DNA of 64,000 nucleotides, taken from NCBI GenBank assembly GCA_005223035.1, contig NJBK01000006.1:37310-101309 (forward strand). Reading direction: 5' to 3'. This stretch comes from Chloroflexi bacterium B3_Chlor. GTDB taxonomy: Bacteria; Chloroflexota; Anaerolineae; UBA7937; B3-Chlor. This document shows positions 23,940-34,300 of this stretch, piece after piece. Positions within the stretch are counted from its first letter, which is position 1, and every line of letters starts with the position of its first letter. Below the pieces are notes generated by a model. That model saw only the letters and a program-made list of their open reading frames with translations. It was not told the DNA's origin and made no database searches. A program made the translations under genes and the position numbers.

Positions 23940-25901
23940 TCAACGTGACCTAACACTTACGTCGCCTAGCGGCACCGAATCTCCCTGCCCTTCCGGGTAG
24001 CTGGCTTGCACACGCTCGCCGGAGGAGGAGAGCAAGCTCACCTCGAGACCGTACGTCCCTTCAGGCGTCACCGGGTTCAAGTTGATATCGTAGTCGTCCC
24101 GCACGACCTCCCCCACCCGCCAGGAAGTGGGCGGATAGAAGCCTATCGCCCCTGTGGGTCGCTCAAGCGCTCCTCCCCAGACCTGGTGGGCCTCATCTAT
24201 CAGCCCTACGGCCGCGATGTACTCCTCAGTGAGGGGTACAAGAGGCTGCCAGTATAGAGTGACGTGGATCCAGCCGCTAGGTGGGTGATACGTATCATCG
24301 GTGGAGTAGAAAGTCTCGCCGTCCAACTCGTACCCGGCAAGGCGCACCTTGTCATCGAAGAGTGCATCCACTGGACGGGCTTCGGAAGGCACCTCCGAAA
24401 GGCGGTACTGGGCCGCGTATGCCTTGACCTCGACGCCCGGTGGGTATTGTTGCGTGACCAAGGGAAAATGAGTTGAGAGCCAGGACTCGACCGCTCGGGT
24501 TGGGTCAGCCCATTCCGTGTGAGATTGCACTAGCCAAACCGTGCTATACTCTCCTAGACCTTCCAGGATCTGGGCCACCTCGGCCTCCCCCGCTAGCGGT
24601 CCGCCAAAAGGGGCGAAAACGGGCACTGTGCCTGAATAGTAGTAGACAAAAGGGATGCGAGTGTAGTCCACATGACAAAGGATGGCGTCGCCTGGCTTTG
24701 CATGTCCAGAAACGTAGCGGGCCGCCGCGCGCCATTCCTCCTTGCGATAATCAGGGCTCCAATTAAACCACAACCCACTCACGAAGATCGCCATGACCAC
24801 GAGCAGAGAGCCGAGTCCCGCAGCCCTGGAGAAAGACGTGACCTTTTCGAGGCCCGCGCCGAGAGCCAAGAGGAAGGGTCCCAGAATGACGATCAAATAG
24901 TAGACAGTGAAGATCTGTTGGCGAAACGACAAGACATATGCCAGCACGAAGGGGACCAGTAAAGAGAGGCTCAAGAAGACATTGGGCCGCAGATCCAGCC
25001 TCTTCCACCGGATGCGACCGCGGGCTCTTTGAGGCAAGTAGGGTAGGAAGAGCCCCGCTAGCACGAACGCGCCCGACACAGCCAGAATCAGGCCCAGCCC
25101 GGTGCCAGACAGTGGCAGACGGCGCACAGTGAAGGCCTCTAGACACGTTGTGATCATGCCAAACAGGCTCAGTGGGGCACGCCAGGAAGGAGTGGCGCCG
25201 CTCAGCTCCCAGGCTCTGGATAGCCAGGGAGAGAAGCAGAGAAGGCTTAGTCCGCCCGCCAAGGCCCCTCTCCGCAAAGCCTCCCGGTGTCGAGAAGGAA
25301 AGAGAAAGAGAAAGAGAAGCTGGGCAGGCAGAAGGAACGCGGCGTATAGATGAGTGTACAGGCTGGCTACAGTCACGAGAACGTAGGCAACCCACCAGTA
25401 CCAGCGGGGAGTTGCCAGCGCCCGTACGAAGCAATACATGGACCACACACTGAGCGTCGCCACCAACGCATACATCCTCGCTTCTTGAGAGTACCAGACC
25501 AGGAACGGGTTCGACACAGCCAGTAGAGTGGCGATCAAGGCCAGGCGAGCGCTGAAGAGGCGCCTGCCCAGCAAGTACAGCGCCGGGAGGTAGATGGTGC
25601 CCAAGAAAGCGGAAAGGATGCGCACGGATGCCTCGGAGGAGCCGAGAACTCGCATCCACAAGGACAGGACGAGGTGATAGAGAGGAGGGTTGGGCTCTTG
25701 GAGCGACATCCCCTGCTGGAAGATCTCTGACAGAGGGAAGCTGGCAAGATAGATGCTGACGGTTTCGTCCAGCCAGAGGCTGTGAAATGTCAGCTGGTAG
25801 AGTCGTAGGCCAAAGCCCAGCAATAGCAGAGCAAGAAAGGCCCATTCGCCTCGCCGGCTTCCTGACGGCAACGCAGATGGGCTCTCTTCAGTATGCACCA
25901 T
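23940..25901 (-). CDS. GT39-type membrane glycosyltransferase with one C-terminal beta domain
   Basis: About 653 residues from ATG 25901; the track start is TTG 25967, with no SD for either, so the start is uncertain. The first lumenal loop has SLWLDETVS with the Asp-Glu pair of GT39/ArnT-like enzymes, then PNPPLYH, YSQEARMYAL and about ten membrane segments to roughly residue 390. An extracellular region follows. The last 135 residues (VRLAGYELDG, HVTLYWQPL, PPTSWRVGEVVRDDY, EGTYGLEVSLL) are one copy of the domain shared with four other proteins here. It probably transfers a sugar from a polyprenyl-phosphate donor; acceptor unknown. Confidence 0.88.
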   Translation of the reverse strand: MVHTEESPSALPSGSRRGEWAFLALLLLGFGLRLYQLTFHSLWLDETVSIYLASFPLSEIFQQGMSLQEPNPPLYHLVLSLWMRVLGSSEASVRILSAFLGTIYLPALYLLGRRLFSARLALIATLLAVSNPFLVWYSQEARMYALVATLSVWSMYCFVRALATPRWYWWVAYVLVTVASLYTHLYAAFLLPAQLLFLFLFPSRHREALRRGALAGGLSLLCFSPWLSRAWELSGATPSWRAPLSLFGMITTCLEAFTVRRLPLSGTGLGLILAVSGAFVLAGLFLPYLPQRARGRIRWKRLDLRPNVFLSLSLLVPFVLAYVLSFRQQIFTVYYLIVILGPFLLALGAGLEKVTSFSRAAGLGSLLVVMAIFVSGLWFNWSPDYRKEEWRAAARYVSGHAKPGDAILCHVDYTRIPFVYYYSGTVPVFAPFGGPLAGEAEVAQILEGLGEYSTVWLVQSHTEWADPTRAVESWLSTHFPLVTQQYPPGVEVKAYAAQYRLSEVPSEARPVDALFDDKVRLAGYELDGETFYSTDDTYHPPSGWIHVTLYWQPLVPLTEEYIAAVGLIDEAHQVWGGALERPTGAIGFYPPTSWRVGEVVRDDYDINLNPVTPEGTYGLEVSLLSSSGERVQASYPEGQGDSVPLGDVSVRSR

Positions 25902-26021
25902 GGCGCACCAAGGACGTGTAGGGTGCTCGTGGCGAGAGCATTGTCTCCCATCGGTTACAATACTCAACGCATGCAGGTTCCCAACCGGCTGAGCTACGGA
26001 AGGCCAAGCGTGGTAACGGCC

Positions 26022-26933
26022 CTACCGAGTGTGGATTATGGGCCAGGGTGGGACCGGGCCGCAACATTGGAATGTCCTTACTGGATCGGACATGTTGACA
26101 AGGCACACCTGCCAATAGAGGGTTTCTTGCACACCACGGCCACGCAAGTAGTCCGCTTTCCAGTGACCACCCTCCTCACGTGGACGGGGATCCAGCGGGA
26201 CCGGAAGGTGGGTCCAAGAGGCCTCGTCCCCTTTCAACCTGATCCCCCACTCCCACCCGGAGGGGACTGCGTGCGGGGTCGAATCCCACTCAAGGGTAAA
26301 GGCGCGGCGAGGGAAAGCGTGTGAGGGAACGTTTATGGTTATCATAGGGCAGCTTATCGGTGTATGGGTCGGTGTTGGGGGCACCCGCGTATGAGTTGGT
26401 GTTGGCGGCACTGGCGTAGACGTAGGCGGTGCTAGCGTATGGGTTGGTGTTGGCGCCGCAGGCGTGGGCGGTACCGGCGTATCAGTTGGCGTTGGCGGTG
26501 CCGGCGTATCGGTTGGTGTTGGCGGCACTGGCGTAGGCGGTGGTGGCGTAACGATGATGCTCAGCCCCACCGCGTCGCTAGTCACTCCATCCCGGTTGTA
26601 GGCGTAGACCAAGAGAGTGTGGGTGCCAGCCGTCGTCGGCGTCCAACGCAGAATGCCGGTCAGCGAAGGTTGGCCCTCGGCTGTCGGACTGCTCTGCAAA
26701 TCCACTATCCGCCCGTCAGCCTCCAGCTCAACGCGCATTACGGCCACGGCATCAACGGCACGGTATTGCACCTCCACTTCCTCTCCCAGTTCCACCTGAC
26801 TGCCACTGGGCGGGCCGAGAATCTCCACAGTGGGCTTGGCGGGACCCTCCCCCCCCACGTCTACGCCACAGGCCAGCATGCCCACGGCCAGCAGCAGGAC
26901 GACTGCTAAGAGCATCTTACGGGAATCCGACAT
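26022..26933 (-). CDS. lipoprotein with Ig-like domain, Pro-Thr linker and Cys-rich C-terminal domain
   Basis: 303 residues. The signal peptide ends in the lipobox MLACG. An Ig-like domain (about 35-130, VEILGPPSGSQVELGEEVEV) is followed by a 65-residue linker of PPTPTDTP/PTPTHT repeats. The C-terminal 105 residues (CPMITINVPS, REEGGHWKAD, YWQVCLVNMSD, CCGPVPP) match the C-terminus of the FecR-like protein at 27223-28545. A structural or binding role at the cell surface is inferred. Confidence 0.8.
   Translation of the reverse strand: MSDSRKMLLAVVLLLAVGMLACGVDVGGEGPAKPTVEILGPPSGSQVELGEEVEVQYRAVDAVAVMRVELEADGRIVDLQSSPTAEGQPSLTGILRWTPTTAGTHTLLVYAYNRDGVTSDAVGLSIIVTPPPPTPVPPTPTDTPAPPTPTDTPVPPTPAAPTPTHTLAPPTSTPVPPTPTHTRVPPTPTHTPISCPMITINVPSHAFPRRAFTLEWDSTPHAVPSGWEWGIRLKGDEASWTHLPVPLDPRPREEGGHWKADYLRGRGVQETLYWQVCLVNMSDPVRTFQCCGPVPPWPIIHTR
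26359..26552. repeat. degenerate tandem repeat encoding the Pro-Thr linker
   Basis: Plus-strand units of the type GTTGGTGTTGGCGGCACTGG(CGTA) repeat about eight times with variation. They encode PTPTDTPxPP on the minus strand within the lipoprotein gene. The length is likely to vary between strains. Confidence 0.7.
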
Positions 26934-27020
26934 TGAATGGCCTCCTTTGCACCGATCTTGCCCCGCCCTCCCTCGGGACTACTCAGCACCTACAATTGGC
27001 AGTAAAGCAATTCCACCATG

Positions 27021-27049
27021 ACCATAACACAGTTTGGGCCTTCAAGCAA
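27021..27049 (-). promoter_or_regulatory. possible promoter of the Ig-like lipoprotein gene
   Basis: On the minus strand: TTGCTT, 17-base spacer, TATGGT. The remaining 289-base gap between this gene and the FecR-like gene shows no coding sequence that I can support. Confidence 0.45.
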
Positions 27050-27222
27050 CGCTGACCCGCACTCCTCACGCCCGTTGAACCACGGGACCGTCTATCAGGA
27101 AGGCGCCTCGTGCCCACGCATTCTGGCCACCATCTGGTGCGGGCCTATCCCAGTGCGCGGCCGTCTGAACGGCCTGACCCAACACGGTTCCCAACACGCT
27201 GGTGCGAATAGAAAGTGAAGAC

Positions 27223-28545
27223 CTAGTATACGTAGGGACTCGGTCCTGGTTCCTCCGGCTCGTCCCGTGGCTCCGGCTCTTCGTCGCGCTCGTGCATTAT
27301 CAAATGGGGCTCGCCGCAACACCGCGACGGTCCAGTTGGCTCCGACACCAAGCACACGCGCCAATACCAGTGGCCCGGGCCTGGGCCGTGAAGATCTGCC
27401 TTCCAGTGCCCGCCCTCCTGATATATGCGGTCGGCTTGCGCGCGCTGCCAAGCGGCCTGCGGTGAAGGATCCTGGCTGAACTCCAGGGCAAACCCCCAGC
27501 CGGGAGGTATTGGTGCTCCTATCGCATCCCACTCCATGCCAAACACACCGCGGGGGTGCGCTGTCGACGGAGCGTTTATGGTCAGGGTTGGGCAGTTTAT
27601 GCGGGTCGCAGTGGCTGTGGGCGTGGCCGTGCTGGTAGCCGTGGGTGTGCGAGTGGCCTCTCTGGTGGCGGTCGGCGTGCTTGTGGGTAACGGTTCATTG
27701 AGAAAGGTGGGTAGATCAACACCCTCCAAAGTGTAATTCAACGAATCAATAGACCACTGTGCCGGAGGAGAGGGAGCCATAGCCACCTCTTCATATGGCA
27801 CGGGCGCTGAGCCAGGCTCGACGACCAGCATGTCCCCAGGACCCAGGATAACCGTCTGGCCAGCTCCGGTGACATCTGTCTCGCCCTCATGACCGGTGAG
27901 CCATGTAGTTCCGGGGTTGTTCACTGCCACGCCATATTCACTAGCGTGCGAGACTATCCTAGCTGCAGTGGTGGAGACCTCATGCCATGAATCAGGCGGC
28001 AGAGAACCGATACGGTTCCACATCTCGCCCAGCTGCAAGTCGAGGCTGATGACGACGGGCTGCCCCTCCAACAGTTCTAGCTCCGCGACGCTCACTTCAG
28101 TGAAAGGTCTAAGTTCCGTGGCTGTGCCCTCCAAAAAGGTCAGCAAGGCCTGCGAAGCGCCGGCCACCCGAATGCCGTCCCCGGCCTGGATGACATACTG
28201 TTCGGCGACCTCGACCCAGTCACCTTCTCCTTCACTCTGTACAAAGATCTTCCCGTCCAATACGAAGAGTGTGGCTCCGACCTCTTGAGACACCCCTTGG
28301 GGCAGCAGTATGATAACACCCTCGATCACCACCAACAGCAACAACACGAACGCGACACCCATGATCACCAAGAGGGGTAAGTTGCCGGGCCTGTGTGGGG
28401 CCTCGTAGGCTGGCTCAGGTAGTGGCTCAGGTCCTGTCGGCGGAGGTGGAGCAGTCGCCAACCTGGCCCCACAGCTGCCACAGAAGAGATCACGACCCTT
28501 GCTCTCAGTTCCACACCTCGGGCAGAGAGTACCTGAAGCGTCCAT
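27223..28545 (-). CDS. zinc-ribbon, membrane-anchored FecR-like protein
   Basis: About 440 residues from ATG 28545 (AGGAAGGAA just upstream; the track start is a GTG five codons earlier). Order: zinc ribbon (CPRCGTESKGRDLFCGSCG), Pro-rich spacer, one transmembrane helix (LPLLVIMGVAFVLLLLVVIEG), a FecR-like domain (about 95-260, IQAGDGIRVAGASQALLTF, TTAARIVSHASEYGVAV), a Thr-Pro-Ala linker and the Cys-rich C-terminal domain shared with the lipoprotein at 26022. Cytoplasmic zinc ribbon and outside FecR domain suggest sensing or scaffolding across the membrane. No sigma/anti-sigma pair is nearby. Confidence 0.82.
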   Translation of the reverse strand: MDASGTLCPRCGTESKGRDLFCGSCGARLATAPPPPTGPEPLPEPAYEAPHRPGNLPLLVIMGVAFVLLLLVVIEGVIILLPQGVSQEVGATLFVLDGKIFVQSEGEGDWVEVAEQYVIQAGDGIRVAGASQALLTFLEGTATELRPFTEVSVAELELLEGQPVVISLDLQLGEMWNRIGSLPPDSWHEVSTTAARIVSHASEYGVAVNNPGTTWLTGHEGETDVTGAGQTVILGPGDMLVVEPGSAPVPYEEVAMAPSPPAQWSIDSLNYTLEGVDLPTFLNEPLPTSTPTATREATRTPTATSTATPTATATRINCPTLTINAPSTAHPRGVFGMEWDAIGAPIPPGWGFALEFSQDPSPQAAWQRAQADRIYQEGGHWKADLHGPGPGHWYWRVCLVSEPTGPSRCCGEPHLIMHERDEEPEPRDEPEEPGPSPYVY

Positions 28546-28613
28546 TTCCTTCCTCGTCACCCCGATAACGGGGAATAGAAGTCTCTACAAAGAGCCAATC
28601 TCAATACCACGCG

Positions 28614-29228
28614 TCAATCTGAAACGGCGGCGCTGGTTTGACCCGTATTCTTGTCCACCGAGACGATGACGATACGGGGGATGGTGTAGGTCCCATCCTC
28701 TACCTGGATTTGCACCTGCCGACGGTAAGTAACGGTCCAGAACTCAGCACCCGCAGGGTTCTCATAGCTGGCGAGGGTCCTTTCGGCACCTCTCAAATCG
28801 GGGAACTGCTCACCGATGAGGTGGTCGGCTATCCTCCCTGCCTGCTCCTGGCTGATGACAGCCTCGTCCCGAACCCCACGGGAGCGAGACAGGATTAGCC
28901 CACCTCCCCCCAGAGCGACCAGGCACAAGAGGGCAGCCACGGCCACAGCGCCGATTACACGTATGGGCACACCGCGCCGCCCGGGGGTGTGTGGGTAAGT
29001 GGGAGGAGCCAACGGAGATACGCCATCTGGTGGTTGGGCAGGCGTCCAATCAGCGCCATCGTACAAGAGCCAACCGCCGCTTCGCGCATCAATGGCCCAA
29101 TAGCGGCCTTGCCCGTCTTGGACGCGGAGCTGACCCACCTGGGCCTGAAACTGCTCAGGACTAAGCGTCCCAGCCTCCAGGCGGCCTTTCACCTCGGCAT
29201 ACTTGCTCTGTGCCTCTTTGAAATCCAT
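28614..29228 (-). CDS. single-pass membrane protein of unknown function
   Basis: 204 residues. The N-terminus (EAQSKYAEVKGRLEAGTLSPEQFQAQ) is helical and resembles SHOCT-like short modules. Then comes a small beta unit (RYWAIDARSGGWLLYDGADWTPA) common in Chloroflexota and actinobacterial membrane proteins, a Pro-rich spacer, one transmembrane helix near 95-115 and an extracellular domain with EFWTVTYRRQVQIQV. Probably co-transcribed with the FecR-like gene (68-base gap). I do not know its role. Confidence 0.7.
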   Translation of the reverse strand: MDFKEAQSKYAEVKGRLEAGTLSPEQFQAQVGQLRVQDGQGRYWAIDARSGGWLLYDGADWTPAQPPDGVSPLAPPTYPHTPGRRGVPIRVIGAVAVAALLCLVALGGGGLILSRSRGVRDEAVISQEQAGRIADHLIGEQFPDLRGAERTLASYENPAGAEFWTVTYRRQVQIQVEDGTYTIPRIVIVSVDKNTGQTSAAVSD

Positions 29229-29310
29229 GTCCAGTCTCCTCCCGCAGGGCTTCTACCGCTGCTGCATGGGTGCACCTTCCTTCAGGACGGAACCCTGTGT
29301 TCGGTGCCCA

Positions 29311-31074
29311 TCACGGTTTCCCAAAGTAGACAAACTCGTGCAACATCTTGATTTCGGGTGCAGTCGCATCCCCCGATTCACACAAGTCCGCCATCTGCTC
29401 CTTGGCCTGCATAAAAGCCGCCAATGCCGGCTCACCCCGTGACAGAGCGTCCAGAAAGGCGTGGTGGAACACGGCGTCGTATCGCATCGGGCCCGTGGGA
29501 TCAGGTCCTGGTGTCCAGAGTGGGGAGTAGGTGATACCCGTGGCTCCAACGAAGGCGCGAGCGCCGCTGTGCAGGAACGCCAGTGTGATGGAGTCCACGG
29601 GGGTGCGATTGTAGGTGTAGGTACCATAGCAGGATCCGCTCAGTATCACGCCCTGGGACTCGGCTTCTGCGACGGTGAAGGCCTCCGGATACACGTCCTC
29701 CTCACCCCACCACACGCTGGTGTCCCACGATCCGCCGTGGAGCATGAAGTAACCGTGGCGAACATCGACTAGCGAAGGATCCACATGCTCGCGCCTGGCA
29801 GGCAGGCTCCAGAACAGGATGCGGTCGGTGCCGAAGACCTGGGTGGCCACGCCGTCGGCGTGAGGACGTTTGGAGTTGGCCAGGGTGAAGTTCCCACCTT
29901 CAGGTACATGGGAAGGTGACAGCTGGGTCAGCAACAGATCCAGGGAGCGTCCATCAGGGATGCGAGCTACGGGGATGTCCGGCATTGTGAGGTTGTCATG
30001 GTCGTTATCCCCATAGACGTCGTCGGTGAAGAGCACATCACCATCACTGGTAGGGTTGGGGAGTGCCGCGAAGGGCACCACATCGGGATCGCCGACGACT
30101 AAGACGAAGGGGCAAGTCTGGGCGATACTCCCCAGCTCACCGAGCAGAGTATCTATCTGCTGGAACGCCGGCGGGCCAAACCTGTCCAACAGGCGCTGGC
30201 GATGGGATACAATCAGGCTATAGTCCTGGCCTCCTTGAGCCAGGGCGTTCTCGATGAAGGCGTCTATCTCGGCTGGGTTCGGGTCAATGCCCAGGTCGTC
30301 CAAATAGACCACTTGCACTGACCCGCACTCCCCCATCGGTGCGGGCACCGGCGGCGGGGCCGGTGGTATACCTGGCCTGCTCTGCGGCGCCACCGGCGGG
30401 AGCAGCCCGGGCGGCTGAGGTGGCCCATTCGGCTGGGGCGCGCCAGGCTGCTGAGCGATCCCGCCTGGCCCTGCGATCTCCGAGGGCACCTCCGGCCATC
30501 CTGTGCAAGTCAGAGTCAACTCCGGAAGAACGGGGGTAGACGGCGGCTCCAGCCACCGCGTATTGGGGATCTCGCTGGCATTCCTGGCGACCGGAGTGAA
30601 CTCCGCCGTTACGCTTCGTATGGTGATGGAACCATCCTCATTACGGCTGCCGGTGGCCCCGCCTTCCAGTTCAGCTCGGTATGAGCGGTCGAATCTGTCG
30701 CCTTCCAGGTTGTCAATGTCCACCCTGCCGCTACCCACGATCTGGAAGGAGAAAACGCCCCCATCACTACCGGAATAGGAGCCGCTGAACTGTATATCAA
30801 TCCTCACCGTGCGCTGCTCTGCATAGTACTGACTGGAACCATCCTCGTCGTAGAGGAGCGAGGTATCATGCGCAGTGTAGTCGCTCGCGTAGCTTCCCTC
30901 GACCGCACCACCACCGGCAGGGAATTCCAGATTCATGACCCCCTCTTCTGAGGAGGAGTGGCACTGGATCACCTCATCCCCTCCCTGCCAACCCAGCGTG
31001 ACTCCTGCCCCAGCTGAGAGGACCATCAGCGGCAAGCAGGCCAGCAACACAACCCTGGCGGACCTCGCTCTCAT
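29311..31074 (-). CDS. secreted clan-CD cysteine peptidase-like protein (C25/gingipain-like)
   Basis: About 587 residues from ATG 31074, with a signal peptide (VVLLACLPLMVLSAGAGVTLGW) and GGAAGGGG upstream; the track start is 29 codons too long. An N-terminal beta-rich region is followed by a Gly/Pro-rich linker (near 220-260). The C-terminal domain has alternating hydrophobic strands (VQVVYLDDLGI, FVLVVGDPDVVPFAAL, YGDNDHDNLTMPDIPVARIP), GYFMLHGGSW with the candidate catalytic His (about 446) and GVILSGSCYGTYT with the candidate Cys (about 482). This matches the C25/caspase-like order. The target is unknown; surface protein processing or cleavage of host or environmental protein are options. 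Confidence 0.75.
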   Translation of the reverse strand: MRARSARVVLLACLPLMVLSAGAGVTLGWQGGDEVIQCHSSSEEGVMNLEFPAGGGAVEGSYASDYTAHDTSLLYDEDGSSQYYAEQRTVRIDIQFSGSYSGSDGGVFSFQIVGSGRVDIDNLEGDRFDRSYRAELEGGATGSRNEDGSITIRSVTAEFTPVARNASEIPNTRWLEPPSTPVLPELTLTCTGWPEVPSEIAGPGGIAQQPGAPQPNGPPQPPGLLPPVAPQSRPGIPPAPPPVPAPMGECGSVQVVYLDDLGIDPNPAEIDAFIENALAQGGQDYSLIVSHRQRLLDRFGPPAFQQIDTLLGELGSIAQTCPFVLVVGDPDVVPFAALPNPTSDGDVLFTDDVYGDNDHDNLTMPDIPVARIPDGRSLDLLLTQLSPSHVPEGGNFTLANSKRPHADGVATQVFGTDRILFWSLPARREHVDPSLVDVRHGYFMLHGGSWDTSVWWGEEDVYPEAFTVAEAESQGVILSGSCYGTYTYNRTPVDSITLAFLHSGARAFVGATGITYSPLWTPGPDPTGPMRYDAVFHHAFLDALSRGEPALAAFMQAKEQMADLCESGDATAPEIKMLHEFVYFGKP

Positions 31075-31304
31075 CAATGATCCCCTTCCGGCATTTCGCA
31101 CACCTCGCGATCCCTCATTAGCTCGCCTAGCGAGCGGCGCTAGCTCGAGGCACGCTATCACACGTTGCTCACCTTCGCAATCCCAATGTTGAACCTCTCA
31201 CGCTACTGGAATCACCGGACCCGCCAGTGGCGAGGCCCTTGGGTCAAGCTCATCGTGGCCCCATGCCATATGCTCGCTCGACCTAGTCAGGGCAGCTGGG
31301 TTCA

Positions 31305-34300
31305 CTAACGTGCCCGCACGTGTACCACAGTGTCCAGGACGATGCGGTTGTCCAAGACGTTGCCTTGCGGGTCCAGTAGCGGAAGTCGGCGGAAATCAGG
31401 TGTCGCTGCGTCGTACATCCCCACCTCGATGATGTACTCCCCCGGTGGCGCGTCACGTTGCAGAACCAGCCGGTATTCGTCGCGCAGGTACTCCGGGGGT
31501 ACCCAGCCCGTTGTAGGACGGGCACCGCCCAGGGGCGTGCTATCCATCTGCCCACGCACTTGGCTCCCACCATCGAGTAGATGGGTGAAGACGGTATACG
31601 AGGTATCCATCGTGTCCAGCGCCTGCCAGTAGAGAGTCAGATACAGCGTATCGCCGGGACGAAGGGCATCGGTGCTCAAGTCGTAACCATACAGGGCCAC
31701 CTTGTTCCCCAGGTTGCCGGGAGCCAATCGATGCTGAACCTCAGGAGGGGAGAAGACCCGCTCCGTCGCCTCGATGTGGAGGGGTGCGACGACTATCTGC
31801 GCCGGCAATGCCTCACCGCGGCAGACCAGTACCTCGCCTTCATGCCCGCTGGGACCCTGAAAGGCTATAAGGACCTCGCCCTCTTGGAGCTGATCATCCA
31901 GCGACGAAGAGGCGGTGACAGCAAAACCGTCTAAGCACCTGAGCAGAGTGACCCTCAACTCCCCATCCCCTGGAGAGGCGTGAAGGGGCACGCTGTAGCT
32001 GTACTGGCCCCGAACCACCTCACCGGCTCGCCAGAACGACGTGGGATACCAGCGGTTGACCGGATGGTAAGCGCGACCGGCCAGAGTTGACTCCGGTGGC
32101 GCGATCCAGTCCACCACGGCTGGTCCGCTGATCCCCTCGTCCGTCAGATTCCCCTCCTCATCGTAGAGTTGTAGCGAGACAACGTAGTCATCCGCCAGGG
32201 CCGGCAGGGCATGCCAGTAGAGGCTCAACTGCACCTTATCGCCCGGCTGGGCCGCATCGGGGCTCAAATCATAGCCCACGAGCTCCAGCCCCTGACCGAA
32301 ATCAGCCTGTAAAGAATGAGATGGCCGTATCTCCCCCAACGACGCTGCACTCCCCTTCAACAGCTCCACTGTGCCGAGGGGAGCGGTGGTGCCTGTGGGA
32401 GTGCCCTGAGAGTCGAGAATGTCCAAACCCACTAGGTTGACGTCGCTGTAAACGCTCGCCTGCAGTGTGTATTCGCCCGGCGGTGTCGCCACGTCGGGCA
32501 CCATGACGACTTGGCCGAAGAGCTTCTCTCCAGGGGACCAGCGAAAGGTGGGGTGGAGGAGAGACGCGGGACGGCCATCGTAGCCGCCCCACTGGTGCCC
32601 ATCCTCGTCGCGCAACCGCAGGGACACTTTGAAATCCTCTTCCAGATCGTGGAGGGACTGCCAGTAAAGAACAAGCTCCAGCTCCCTGGTGGTTGCCTTC
32701 CCTTGCAGCACGGTGTAGCCCAGGAGTTGAATCCGGTCGTCGAAATTGACCACCACTGGATGGTCAATCTGAGGCTCGCTGGAGAAATGGACATCGGGCG
32801 GAAGAGCGTAGTGAAGCAACTTCAGCCCCCAAAAGCCGCCTCGGTAGGGCACCAGGGTTCCTTCCTGGCCTAGCATCATGGTCAAGAATCCAACAGGATC
32901 CACAACCTCGTGCTGCCACAGCAGCACCCAGACCCCGTCCTTGCCAGGCAATATGTTGTTCAGTTCGTCGGCCAGGCTGTAGTTCAGGACATGTTCCGCC
33001 GATAGGGTGGGCTCATCTGGGATGGGATACCAATCGTCTTGATGATAGTAGTAACTGAAGACGGGGAAGAAGTGCCCGGACGTGAGGATTATCGCCTCGT
33101 TGTCCCCCTTGCGTTCCTCTATGTAGCGGACGGCGCTCCGGAAATCATCCTTGAGGAAATTGATGTCGAAATAGGCGTTGAACAGACCGTAGGTGGAGGT
33201 GAGAACGATGAAAGACAAGAATACGGAACCTGTGACCAGCGCGGCAGCCCGCCGCCGCGCGACGCTCCTACGAGCCACGCCCAAGAGGCTGGCTATCCCA
33301 CCGGAGATCAGAAGAAAGAACGCAGGGGCAGCCAGCATCAGATAGCGAGGGTGAAACTTGGCGCGCTGATACGAGATGATCATCAGGAGAAGACAGGGGA
33401 GACTCAGATACAGAAGCAGGCCAACCAGGGTCAACCACGGCCAGCGGTGGATCATGGGGGCGCTCTCACCGTCGCGTACGGTTCCCGGCTCCCAGCCGCG
33501 CACTCCACTCAAGATCAGAACGCTCAGTCCCGCCAGCACGATAAGGAGATAGCCCAGGGCGATGGGCTGAGCTATGACCTCCAGCACGCTGTGGCCAGTG
33601 CTGAAGGTGATGAGGGTCTTCCGCAGGACCTCGCTCACCCTCAGAGTTCCTTTCCAGTAGCTGACGTCGGCCCCGTACCGCTGCAGAACGAAGCCACTCC
33701 AAGGTAGATAGGCCCCCAGAACCGATAGTTGGCAAAGTAGACCGCTGACCAAGGTGGGCCAACGCTCCCGAACGCGGCCTTTGCTCCACAGAGCCCACCA
33801 GCCAAGTAGAAGAAGTGACTGAAAGCAAAGGACAAAGAAAGCATAGAAATGAGCGTAGACCGCTACGGCATTGCTTAGCACATAGCCGGTCCAGAGCAAG
33901 ATCCGCTTTCCCCGCCCATCCATGACCCGCAGTAGAAGATAGGTAGACAACAGGCAAAGGAAGGTAACCAGGGTGTACATGCGTGCTTCTTGAGAATACC
34001 AGAGGAAGAGGGGGGAGATGGTGACCAGGGCGGCGGCCAGCAGACCGGACACGCTACCCAATAGCCGCCTGCCCACGGCGTGAATCAGCGGTACACTCAA
34101 CACGCCGAAGATTACGGAGAGAAAGCGCAAGGCGAACTCGCTGTTGCCAAACAGGATTAGCCAGAAATGTAGGATGTAGTAGTAGAACGGTGGATGGATA
34201 TCGCGCGCTGTGCGAGCTGTGATCTCGCCCAGGCTCATCTCGGCCAGGTAGACGCTGAAGCCCTCATCATACCACAGGCTCTGATACTCCAGGCGGAAGG

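Noticed and set aside
26255-26300. GGGGTCGAATCCCAC resembling a tRNA T-arm
   Set aside because: It lies in the coding frame of the lipoprotein C-terminal domain (EWDSTPHAVPSG) and no acceptor or anticodon arm can be built around it.
26359-26552. Regularly spaced repeats that might be a CRISPR array
   Set aside because: Units are adjacent and degenerate, without unique spacers, and encode a Pro-Thr linker. No cas genes are present.
33039-33707. 222-residue plus ORF inside the GT39 gene at 31305
   Set aside because: Opposite-strand shadow of a hydrophobic coding region, rich in Gln/Asp/Glu as expected from the complement of membrane segments.
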